Assembly: GCA_964507105.1 (NCBI GenBank)
Contig: CAZDOR010000006.1
Location: forward strand, 1 to 37,923
Source: PWPS01 sp964507105
GTDB taxonomy: Bacteria > Patescibacteriota > Minisyncoccia > Minisyncoccales > PWPS01
Length of the DNA stretch: 37,923 nt
Direction of reading: 5' to 3'
Part shown: positions 6,333 through 12,537 of the stretch, piece after piece
Position numbering within the stretch: the first letter of the stretch is position 1
Layout: every line of letters starts with the position of its first letter
Notes under the pieces: model-generated
Told to the model about the DNA's origin: nothing
Database searches by the model: none
The model's input: the letters and a program-made list of their open reading frames with translations, nothing else
Translations under genes and position numbers: made by a program

Positions 6333-6349
6333 AAAAATTAATCTTACTA

Positions 6350-6454
6350 ATGAAAAGTGTTAGGTGCGGTATCGGAAAATTTTTAGAAATTTTTAGATCT
6401 TTAAAAAATGTAGGTATATTTTTTTATTTAGCCTTCTATTTTTTTTGGTTTTAG
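6350..6454 (+). pseudogene. Disrupted 5' part of the CGACG membrane-protein gene
   Basis: From ATG 6350 the frame encodes 34 residues (a basic start, then a helix with FFYLAFYFF) and meets TAG TAA TAG at 6452-6460. After these stops the same frame runs into the intact 6479-6880 protein. One base added in the T run 6439-6446 and one removed from the A run 6466-6468 would replace the stops by LVLVIVPN and give one 177-residue protein with a normal first membrane helix. The pattern therefore looks like two compensating indels. They may be real decay or homopolymer sequencing errors. Confidence 0.6.
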
Positions 6455-6478
6455 TAATAGTTCCCAAATATTAGAAGT

Positions 6479-6880
6479 TTGTCTTTGGATAGTGTTGAGC
6501 TTGTAGGAAATTTGTCTGATTTATTTTTAGGATTTACAACATTTTCTCAGGTTAGCACTGTATCAATATCTATTCTTTTTGGGCTGAATTTAGTTGCATT
6601 TAAAGAGCTTAGGTCCAGAGACGTAGAAACGAATAGAAAAACAAAAGCTGCAACTACCGACGGTGTCTTGCTCGGAATTTTGGGAGCCGGGTGTGGAGCG
6701 TGTGGAATCTTGGCTGCATCTTTCCTGTCCTTTTTCGGGATAGGATCTATAGTTGCCGTATTGCCTTTGGGCGGTGTTGAGTTTGAAATTGCCGGTATTA
6801 TTCTTTTGGTGGTTTCTTTAATATTAATTTTAAGTCAGTTAATTGATAAAAATAATTGCAAATTAAATCATGAAAAATAA
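6479..6880 (+). CDS. Membrane protein with GAGCGACG motif, N-terminally disrupted
   Basis: 133 residues if translation starts at TTG 6479; no ATG is available after the upstream stops at 6452-6460. Helices are visible at about 25-43 and 61-118, including GAGCGACGILAASFLS with a Cys pair and the PLGG turn. In related proteins, as I recall them, a further N-terminal helix precedes; here it is encoded at 6350-6451 and separated by the stops. Function unknown; the Cys pair and operon suggest copper or thiol chemistry in the membrane. It overlaps the csoR start by 11 bases, so its translation could help expression of the repressor. Whether this form is functional is uncertain. Confidence 0.65.
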   Translation: MSLDSVELVGNLSDLFLGFTTFSQVSTVSISILFGLNLVAFKELRSRDVETNRKTKAATTDGVLLGILGAGCGACGILAASFLSFFGIGSIVAVLPLGGVEFEIAGIILLVVSLILILSQLIDKNNCKLNHEK

Positions 6881-7142
6881 TAAAGAAAAAGTAATAATTA
6901 ATCTTAAAAAAGCGAGCAGTTTACTTAAAAAACAGATTGAAATGATTGAAAAAGATGAATATTGCATTGATATAATGCAGCAAAACTTAGCGGTTATGGG
7001 TATGCTTAAATCGTCGCATGAAAAATTGATGAGGACTCATTTAAATACCTGTTTTAAACATGCCATGGAAACTGATAATGAAGAGAAAAAACAAGAAATG
7101 ATTGAAGAGATAGTGAAGGTTATGAGATTTTTAAATAAATAA
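6870..7142 (+). CDS. csoR: CsoR-family copper-sensing repressor
   Basis: 90 residues, the usual size for the CsoR/RcnR (DUF156) four-helix family. The Cu(I) ligand set is intact: C32, H57 and C61, with the same 25- and 4-residue spacing as C36/H61/C65 of the Mycobacterium tuberculosis protein. Apo-CsoR binds operator DNA as a tetramer and is released on binding Cu(I). The RcnR nickel/cobalt pattern, with an N-terminal His ligand, is not seen. It overlaps the upstream membrane gene by 11 bases and lies two genes before copA. Probable targets are the palindrome at 3040-3062 and perhaps its own unit. Confidence 0.92.
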   Translation: MKNNKEKVIINLKKASSLLKKQIEMIEKDEYCIDIMQQNLAVMGMLKSSHEKLMRTHLNTCFKHAMETDNEEKKQEMIEEIVKVMRFLNK

Positions 7143-7152
7143 ATATAACAAC

Positions 7153-7755
7153 ATGGATTGTTGTAATAGTGACAAAAAGAAAGACGGTAAAGGGGTTGGA
7201 AAAGGTGTTTTGTACGGACTCATTCCTCACCTGGGATGTTTGGGTTTTATAATATTTTCTATTCTCGGAGTCACTGCGGCGACAACGGTTTTCCGGTCCA
7301 TCTTAATGACGCCGTTTTTACTTCATATTTTAATTGGGCTTTCGCTTGTTTTTGCCACCTTTTCACTGATAATTTATCTGAAAAGAATCGACAAGTTTTC
7401 TTTTTCCGGGTTGGTCGAGAAAAAGGGGTATACCACCGTTCTTTACGGAACCACCTTAGCTGTAAATCTTTTGTTTTTTGTTGTTATTTTTCCTGCCGTT
7501 GCCGAGCTTGATTCCGGATTCGACGTCGGTAACTTATCAGCTGACACTTCCAGAAAAACCCTGCAAGTTGATATTCCGTGTGAAGGGCATTCATTCTTAA
7601 TTAATAATGAACTGGATGAATTGGAGGGTGTCGAAGGTATTGAATTTTCCGGACCGAATTATTTCGAAGTTTTTTACGATAACGAAGATACAAACATTGA
7701 GGAAATAGCTTCGTTGGAAATTTTTGAAAAATATGAAGCTACGATTAAAAAATAA
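7153..7755 (+). CDS. Membrane protein with HMA-like C-terminal domain
   Basis: 200 residues. It opens MDCC (C3, C4), followed by a basic stretch and three hydrophobic segments: about 19-44, starting with GLIPHLGC (H26, C29), then 50-76 and 95-118. The last 60 residues resemble a heavy-metal-associated fold (beta-alpha-beta-beta-alpha-beta) with IPCEGH (C143, H146) in place of the usual CxxC, then LEGVEGIEF and a final EATIKK strand. I recall similar proteins in CPR bacteria and archaea without a function. Three bases separate it from copA, so it may present copper to the ATPase or receive it. The role is inference. Confidence 0.75.
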   Translation: MDCCNSDKKKDGKGVGKGVLYGLIPHLGCLGFIIFSILGVTAATTVFRSILMTPFLLHILIGLSLVFATFSLIIYLKRIDKFSFSGLVEKKGYTTVLYGTTLAVNLLFFVVIFPAVAELDSGFDVGNLSADTSRKTLQVDIPCEGHSFLINNELDELEGVEGIEFSGPNYFEVFYDNEDTNIEEIASLEIFEKYEATIKK

Positions 7756-7758
7756 TTA

Positions 7759-9900
7759 ATGAAACATATGAAAAAAGAATTCGATATATCGGGAATGAGC
7801 TGCATCAGTTGCGCAAAATCCATTGAAAAAGAGGTAGTCAAATTAGATGGAGTGTCTTCAGCTGAGGTTGATTTTACGAATGAAAAACTGAAGGTGGAAG
7901 GAGATGAAATATTCGAAAAAGAGGTAGAAAAGATAATTAGTGATTTGGGGTACTCGGTAGGTGAAAAAGATGAGGATAAGGAGATTAAGGAGATGAAAAA
8001 AAGTACCTTTATCTCCTTGGGTATAGCTCTTTTTTTAATGGGTTTGATGATCTTCAGAAACTTCTTTGACCTCGAAGTAAATCGCTATGCGCAGTTGACA
8101 TTTGAAGCTATTTTAGCCTTTATTCCGGTTTACTACTTTGGAAAAGAAACTCATCTATCCGCTTTAAAGTCGATCAAAAAGGGTTATGCCAATATGGACG
8201 TACTTATCTCGATAGGTGATAATGCCGCTTATCTTTTCGGTTTGGCAGCCTTTTTAAACCCGGAACTACCCGCTTTCTTCGCGGTGGCTTCCTTTATCAT
8301 GGCTTTTCATCTTTTAGGAAGGTATCTGGAATCCAAAGCGAAAGGAAAAACATCCGAGGCTTTAAAGTCTTTATTGGAGTTAGAAGCTAAAACCGCAAAT
8401 ATTTTGGTTGACGGAGAGGAAAAACAAGTAAGAGTAGATGAGCTTAAAAAGGGAGACGTAATGATTGTTAGGCCGGGAGAAAAGATTCCGACGGATGGAG
8501 AAGTTTTGGAGGGTAAGACGAGTATTGATGAATCGATGGCAACCGGAGAATCGGTTCCCGTGACTAAAAAGAAAGGTGATGAAGTTATCGGGGCAACGAT
8601 AAACATTGAAGGAACTTTAAAGGTTAAAGCGACCAAAGTCGGAAAAGATACATTTCTTTCGCAGGTTATTGAATTGGTTAAAAAGGCGCAAGGATCGGAA
8701 GTTCCCATTCAAAATTTAGCGGACAAAGTTACATCTTATTTTGTTCCCGTTGTTTTGACTCTGTCCTTAATAACCTTTTTAGTGTGGTGGCTTGTTGTAG
8801 GTGAGCTTCTTTTGGGTATTTTTGCAGCTATGACCGTTTTGGTTATTGCTTGTCCGTGCGCTTTGGGCCTTGCAACTCCTACTGCTCTTACGGTAGCGGT
8901 CGGTAACGGAGCAAAGAGAGGAATCCTTTTTAGAAAAGGAGCGGCGATAGAAAAAATATCCAAAGTGGATACGGTTGTCTTTGACAAAACCGGAACGATA
9001 ACCGAAGGCGCTCCCAGTGTAACCGACGTTTATCCGTTTAAAGGTGATGAGGAAGAAATCTTGAGGATTGCAGGTTCTTTGGAAAAGGGTTCAGAGCACC
9101 CCTTGGGTAAGGCAATAGTAAAGAAGGCTAAGGAGGAAGATATTGAATTGGAAGAGGCGTCTGATTTTGAAGCTCTATTCGGTGAAGGTGTTGTTGGTAA
9201 TTTACAAGGAAAAGAGGTAGTGGTAGGTAGGAAGAATTTAATTAAAAAGAAGAACTTTGAGTTAAGCCAAGATCTTTTAAATAGAAAGGAAGAATTGGAG
9301 TCTGATGGAAAAACAGTAGTTATCGTGGGAAGCGAGGATTTAATCGGGCTTATTGCTCTTGCAGATACAATAAAGGATACCAGCCAGAAAGCGATAGAGG
9401 ACTTGCATGAGAGAGGTTACGACTTAGTTATGCTTACCGGAGATAATGAAAAAACGGCCAAGGCTTTAGCTAACGTATTGGGGGTTCAAAAAGTAATAGC
9501 TGAAGTTTATCCTGATGAGAAGACAGAAGTTATAGAAGATCTGCAGGCTAAAGGAAAATCAGTAGCCATGGTAGGAGATGGCATTAATGATGCTCCCGCT
9601 CTAACTAAAGCTAATGTATCGATAGCAATAGGGACGGGAACGGATATCGCCATAGAATCGGGAGATATAACTCTTATCAAAGGTGAATTGGAAAAGTTGA
9701 TAGAAGCTATAGATCTCTCCAATAGAACTTTCAGGGTTATCAAGCAAAATTTGTTTTGGGCTTATCTTTACAACTCATTAGCTTTGCCCGTTGCGGCTTT
9801 TGGAGTTTTAGCTACTGCGATAGGACCGGCTATTGCTGCCGGAGCGATGACTGTTTCGTCAGTTTCGGTAGTGTTTAACTCCCTGAGATTGAGGAGATAG
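7759..9900 (+). CDS. copA: Cu(I)-exporting P1B-type ATPase
   Basis: 713 residues from ATG 7759; ATG 7768 is an alternative. One N-terminal HMA domain with GMSCISC (C15, C18) is followed by eight membrane helices in the P1B arrangement. TGES lies in the actuator domain, CPC (365-367) in helix 6, the phosphorylated Asp in DKTGT is about residue 409, SEHP is near 447, and GDGINDAP near 606-613. YN in helix 7 and MTVSSVSVVFNS in helix 8 mark the P1B-1 Cu(I) subgroup. It pumps cytosolic Cu(I) outward at the cost of ATP. Last gene of unit 2, followed by a terminator; control by CsoR is expected. Confidence 0.96.
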   Translation: MKHMKKEFDISGMSCISCAKSIEKEVVKLDGVSSAEVDFTNEKLKVEGDEIFEKEVEKIISDLGYSVGEKDEDKEIKEMKKSTFISLGIALFLMGLMIFRNFFDLEVNRYAQLTFEAILAFIPVYYFGKETHLSALKSIKKGYANMDVLISIGDNAAYLFGLAAFLNPELPAFFAVASFIMAFHLLGRYLESKAKGKTSEALKSLLELEAKTANILVDGEEKQVRVDELKKGDVMIVRPGEKIPTDGEVLEGKTSIDESMATGESVPVTKKKGDEVIGATINIEGTLKVKATKVGKDTFLSQVIELVKKAQGSEVPIQNLADKVTSYFVPVVLTLSLITFLVWWLVVGELLLGIFAAMTVLVIACPCALGLATPTALTVAVGNGAKRGILFRKGAAIEKISKVDTVVFDKTGTITEGAPSVTDVYPFKGDEEEILRIAGSLEKGSEHPLGKAIVKKAKEEDIELEEASDFEALFGEGVVGNLQGKEVVVGRKNLIKKKNFELSQDLLNRKEELESDGKTVVIVGSEDLIGLIALADTIKDTSQKAIEDLHERGYDLVMLTGDNEKTAKALANVLGVQKVIAEVYPDEKTEVIEDLQAKGKSVAMVGDGINDAPALTKANVSIAIGTGTDIAIESGDITLIKGELEKLIEAIDLSNRTFRVIKQNLFWAYLYNSLALPVAAFGVLATAIGPAIAAGAMTVSSVSVVFNSLRLRR

Positions 9901-9921
9901 TTAAAAGTAAAAATAAATTTC

Positions 9922-9952
9922 AAAAAAGACCGTTACTTATTGACGGTTTTTT
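9922..9952 (+). terminator. Intrinsic terminator after copA
   Basis: ACCGT (9929-9933) pairs with ACGGT (9943-9947), extended by A/T pairs, with a six-T run at 9947-9952. Ends copper unit 2. Confidence 0.8.
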
Positions 9953-10012
9953 CTTGTTTTTGCTCTAATTTTTGATATAGTTAGAATTAATTAAAAACAT
10001 AATAGAACCAAT

Positions 10013-10270
10013 ATGTTCGATAAATTTAAAAAAGCCAAAAAATTAAAAGATTTGCAAAGTAGCTTATCCAAGGAAAAAGAAAAGTGTGAAAAGGGCGGAG
10101 TAGAGGTTACGGTTAATGGACAGATGAAGATTGAAAATGTGGATATTGATGAAGATGTAAGCATTAAAAAAGCTGAAAAGTTGATAAGGAATTGCACCAA
10201 TAAAGCTCTCAAGTCGATGCAAAAAAAAGCGGCAAAAAAGATGCAGGACATGGACATGGGCGGGTTGTAG
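10013..10270 (+). CDS. YbaB/EbfC family nucleoid-associated protein
   Basis: 85 residues, somewhat shorter than the usual about 100. Family features are the basic N-terminal helix, the central GVEVTVNGQMKIENVDID strand pair, and a C-terminal helix ending in a Met/Gly-rich tail. YbaB dimers bind DNA non-specifically. In many bacteria the gene sits between dnaX and recR; neither is here. It lies in the forward direction after the copA terminator, 33 bases before a small uncharacterised gene. Confidence 0.85.
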   Translation: MFDKFKKAKKLKDLQSSLSKEKEKCEKGGVEVTVNGQMKIENVDIDEDVSIKKAEKLIRNCTNKALKSMQKKAAKKMQDMDMGGL

Positions 10271-10303
10271 TTTGTCCCAGAGCCAATTTTAATTTATTAA
10301 AGA

Positions 10304-10489
10304 ATGTATAAATACGGAAACTTAATTTATAGTAACCAGAAAGGGTGGATTTTTTTGACTTCCGAAAACGGATCAAAAAGAATAAAAGGTAGTATATTGG
10401 TAGAAATTTTGGATAAAATTGGAGAAGACGGATGGGAATTAGTCGCCTATAATTCCGAAGCTGGTTATTTGTTTAAAAAGAAAAAATAA
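10304..10489 (+). CDS. Small DUF4177-like protein
   Basis: 61 residues. The pattern of beta strands, then an amphipathic helix with EDGWELVAYN, then a strand with YLFKKKK resembles DUF4177-type domains, in which GWELV is the conserved core. Function is unknown for that family. It ends 11 bases before a strong bidirectional terminator, probably co-transcribed with the YbaB gene. The short length and lack of a Shine-Dalgarno leave some doubt, but the family-like core supports a real gene. Confidence 0.65.
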   Translation: MYKYGNLIYSNQKGWIFLTSENGSKRIKGSILVEILDKIGEDGWELVAYNSEAGYLFKKKK

Positions 10490-10500
10490 ATTGACAACTT

Positions 10501-10527
10501 AAAAACCCTCGAATACCGAGGGTTTTT
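10501..10527. terminator. Bidirectional intrinsic terminator
   Basis: AAAAACCCTCG (10501-10511) and CGAGGGTTTTT (10517-10527) are perfect complements with loop AATAC. It serves the YbaB/DUF4177-like pair on the plus strand and the rpmB/tRNA-Pro unit on the minus strand. Confidence 0.92.
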
Positions 10528-10530
10528 ATT

Positions 10531-10607
10531 TGGTCGGGCTGCCCGGATTTGAACCGGGGATCTCACCGCCCCCAGCGGCACGCCCTGGACCACTAGGCCA
10601 CAGCCCG
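10531..10607 (-). tRNA. tRNA-Pro (anticodon GGG)
   Basis: 77 bases including an encoded CCA end. Acceptor stem CGGGCTG/CAGCCCG has the C1-G72 pair and A73 discriminator typical of bacterial proline tRNA. The D stem is GCCT/GGGC, and the anticodon loop CTGGGGG gives GGG with G37. The anticodon stem TGCCG/CGGTG has two wobble pairs at its outer end. The T stem is CCCGG/CCGGG with loop TTCAAAT. It lies between rpmB and the terminator on the same strand, so it is probably processed from the rpmB transcript. Confidence 0.95.
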
Positions 10608-10612
10608 CTGTA

Positions 10613-10825
10613 TTATTTCGAGATTGCTTTTATGCATTTGGTGCAAGCTTTTATTTTTTCTCCGGAAAAATCCTTATAGGCTTTCTTTTCTATATTTTCG
10701 GGAATTAGAACTTTTTGTATATTGGGTTTTCTTCGCTTTTTTCCGGTAGGATTATATTGCCCTCTTGTCTTGGCGTAGTTTCCAGCCAGCTGTGATTTTT
10801 TGTTGCATATACGACATTTAGCCAT
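10613..10825 (-). CDS. rpmB: Ribosomal protein bL28
   Basis: 70 residues from the ATG at 10825. The frame stays open nine codons further up, but MAKCRICNKK is the normal start. bL28 is a large-subunit protein. C4/C7 and the C-terminal CTKC form the zinc-type pattern of this family. The G(N)YAKTRGQYNPTGKKRRKPN region is the expected basic core. It is transcribed leftward into tRNA-Pro from a consensus promoter at 10861-10888. Confidence 0.93.
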   Translation of the reverse strand: MAKCRICNKKSQLAGNYAKTRGQYNPTGKKRRKPNIQKVLIPENIEKKAYKDFSGEKIKACTKCIKAISK

Positions 10826-10860
10826 GATCCTTTGCTTCTGGTTAATTAACACTGGAGTCT

Positions 10861-10888
10861 ATTATACATTAAAAAATATTAAAGTCAA
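10861..10888 (-). promoter_or_regulatory. Promoter of rpmB and tRNA-Pro
   Basis: On the minus strand TTGACT (10888-10883) and TATAAT (10866-10861) with a 16-base spacer, about 36 bases before the rpmB ATG. Confidence 0.7.
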
Positions 10889-10927
10889 AATCTTTAAAGT
10901 GCGATTTATTTTTGCTAAACTAAATAT

Positions 10928-11536
10928 ATGGGAAACTTAAGTCCTGAAATATCAATATTTATTTATAGTCTGATAATTATTTCGGCTATATTTCATGAGT
11001 ATGCTCATGCCTGGATGGCGCTTTATCTGGGTGATCCCACGGCTAAAAAAGCTGGCAGGTTAACTCTCAATCCGTTGGCACATATTGACCCGTTCGGAAC
11101 TATTGTTCTACCTTTGCTTTTGATGATTACGAGCGGTATTTTTATAGGTTACGCTAAACCGGTACCGATCAATCCATACAATCTACGGGATCAAAAGTAC
11201 GGCCCTGCCAAGGTAGCAGTTGCCGGTCCCGCCTCTAATCTATTAATTGCTCTGATTTTGTCATTATTTCTACGCCAATTCACTTTTTCCAGTTTTGTTC
11301 AATTAGCTCTTTCTTTTGCAGTTTATATAAATATTATTTTAGCCTTATTTAATTTAATTCCGATTCCTCCTCTGGATGGCTCAAAGCTCTTAAAGGCGTT
11401 TACTTCTTTTGATTTATCCTTTGGTGGAAGTTTTATCGGTACGATAATTGCATTAATGATTGCATTTACTTTCTTACCGTCTTTAGCGAGTTTTATTTTT
11501 CAATTTTTTACCGGTACCGCCGGCATACCGATATAG
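10928..11536 (+). CDS. Site-2 protease family (M50) membrane metalloprotease
   Basis: 202 residues with about five to six membrane helices. The zinc motif HEYAH (23-27) lies in the first helix, followed by LTLNPLAHIDPFGTI, and the third ligand Asp150 lies in IPIPPLDGSK. This is the short M50 type without PDZ domain. Such intramembrane proteases cut transmembrane segments of regulators or clear signal peptides; the target here is unknown. The gene is divergent from rpmB and ends 61 bases before rpsL. Confidence 0.9.
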   Translation: MGNLSPEISIFIYSLIIISAIFHEYAHAWMALYLGDPTAKKAGRLTLNPLAHIDPFGTIVLPLLLMITSGIFIGYAKPVPINPYNLRDQKYGPAKVAVAGPASNLLIALILSLFLRQFTFSSFVQLALSFAVYINIILALFNLIPIPPLDGSKLLKAFTSFDLSFGGSFIGTIIALMIAFTFLPSLASFIFQFFTGTAGIPI

Positions 11537-11542
11537 TTATTC

Positions 11543-11574
11543 TTGACAAACGACTTGCTTTTTTGTAGTATAAT
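11543..11574 (+). promoter_or_regulatory. Promoter of the str operon
   Basis: Perfect TTGACA (11543-11548) and TATAAT (11569-11574), but separated by 20 bases instead of about 17. It lies 24 bases before the rpsL ATG. The long spacing suggests lower intrinsic strength or an activator; no other -35 fits better. Confidence 0.55.
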
Positions 11575-11597
11575 CTTACGACTGATTAAAAATAGAT

Positions 11598-12008
11598 ATG
11601 CCAACAATAAATCAATTAGTACGAAAAGGAAGAAAACAGCCGAAAAAAAAGCAGAAATCACCTGCATTGGCTCATGGGTTTAATAATTTAAAAAATGAGA
11701 GATCTTATTATCCATCTCCTCAAAAAAAGGGAGTATGTTTAAAAGTCTCAACTGTCACTCCCAAAAAACCGAATTCAGCACTGAGAAAAGTTGCCCGTGT
11801 TCGGCTTTCTAACGGAATGGAGGCAACCGCCTACATTCCGGGCGAAGGTCACAGCCTGCAAGAACACTCCGTTGTGCTTGTTCGAGGGGGGAGAGTTAAA
11901 GATTTACCCGGTGTTCGTTATACTGTAGTAAGAGGGGCGTTGGACAGTGAAGGAGTAGAAGGCAAAAAACAATCCAGAAGTAAATACGGAACCAAAAAAC
12001 CCAATTAA
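11598..12008 (+). CDS. rpsL: Ribosomal protein uS12
   Basis: 136 residues (E. coli 124). Decoding-centre motifs KPNSALRKVARVRL and PGEGHSLQEHSVVLVRGGRVKDLPGVRY are intact. About 15 extra residues (SFN/LKN-type segment, about 25-40) sit between the N-terminus and PQKKGVCLKV, an insertion I recall from CPR and Chloroflexi S12. First gene of the str operon; one base separates its stop from the rpsG start. Confidence 0.97.
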   Translation: MPTINQLVRKGRKQPKKKQKSPALAHGFNNLKNERSYYPSPQKKGVCLKVSTVTPKKPNSALRKVARVRLSNGMEATAYIPGEGHSLQEHSVVLVRGGRVKDLPGVRYTVVRGALDSEGVEGKKQSRSKYGTKKPN

Positions 12009-12009
12009 A

Positions 12010-12486
12010 ATGTTTCAAGGAAAAGGAAAAAAATATAAAACACAACCGGTAGATCCGGATCCGAAATATGAGAATGTTGTCATTGCCAAGTTCATCAATC
12101 ACATAATGAAAGACGGGAAGAAGTCCTTAGCAAGAAAAATCCTTTATAACTCTTTTGATATCATCAAAAAAGAAACAAAAGGAGATCCGGTGGAAACTTT
12201 CGAGCAGGCATTAAACAATGTAATTCCGGACAAGGAAGTCAGGTCAAAAAGAGTGGGGGGAGCCACTTATCAGGTTCCGTATGATGTAGATAAAAAAAGA
12301 GGAATGAGCTTGGCAATGAGATGGATTTTGGATGCAGCGAGAAATAAGTCCGGATCGGCAATGGAAGAAAGACTTGCCAATGAAATCTTAGAAGCTTCTC
12401 AAAAACAAGGTTCTGCAGTGAAAAAGAAAAAGAACATGGAAAGAATGGCCGAAGCGAACAGGGCCTTTGCATTTTTAGCCAAGTAG
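12010..12486 (+). CDS. rpsG: Ribosomal protein uS7
   Basis: 158 residues, normal length. S7 nucleates assembly of the 30S head by binding the 3' major domain of 16S rRNA. Conserved VGGATYQVPYDV and RGMSLAMRWI are present, and the C-terminal AEANRAFAFLAK is typical. It follows rpsL after one base and is separated from fusA by a terminator-like hairpin. Confidence 0.97.
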   Translation: MFQGKGKKYKTQPVDPDPKYENVVIAKFINHIMKDGKKSLARKILYNSFDIIKKETKGDPVETFEQALNNVIPDKEVRSKRVGGATYQVPYDVDKKRGMSLAMRWILDAARNKSGSAMEERLANEILEASQKQGSAVKKKKNMERMAEANRAFAFLAK

Positions 12487-12500
12487 CAAAAGTTTTAGTT

Positions 12501-12526
12501 TAAGTGCTTGAGAAAGCATTTTTTAT
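12501..12526 (+). terminator. Terminator-like hairpin between rpsG and fusA
   Basis: TGCTT (12505-12509) pairs with AAGCA (12514-12518) around GAGA, extended by G-U and A-T pairs, followed by a six-T run. The T run lies 13 bases before the fusA ATG. Likely partial termination that lowers fusA relative to rpsL/rpsG, or an attenuator. Confidence 0.55.
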
Positions 12527-12537
12527 TTGTAAAAAAT

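Noticed and set aside
8307..8708. Long reverse-strand frames inside copA, fusA, tuf, rpoA and other genes
   Set aside because: They are antisense shadows of strongly conserved genes without recognisable protein features or own signals.
12508..12537. Upstream TTG start of fusA
   Set aside because: It would add ten residues not found in EF-G and lies within a terminator hairpin.
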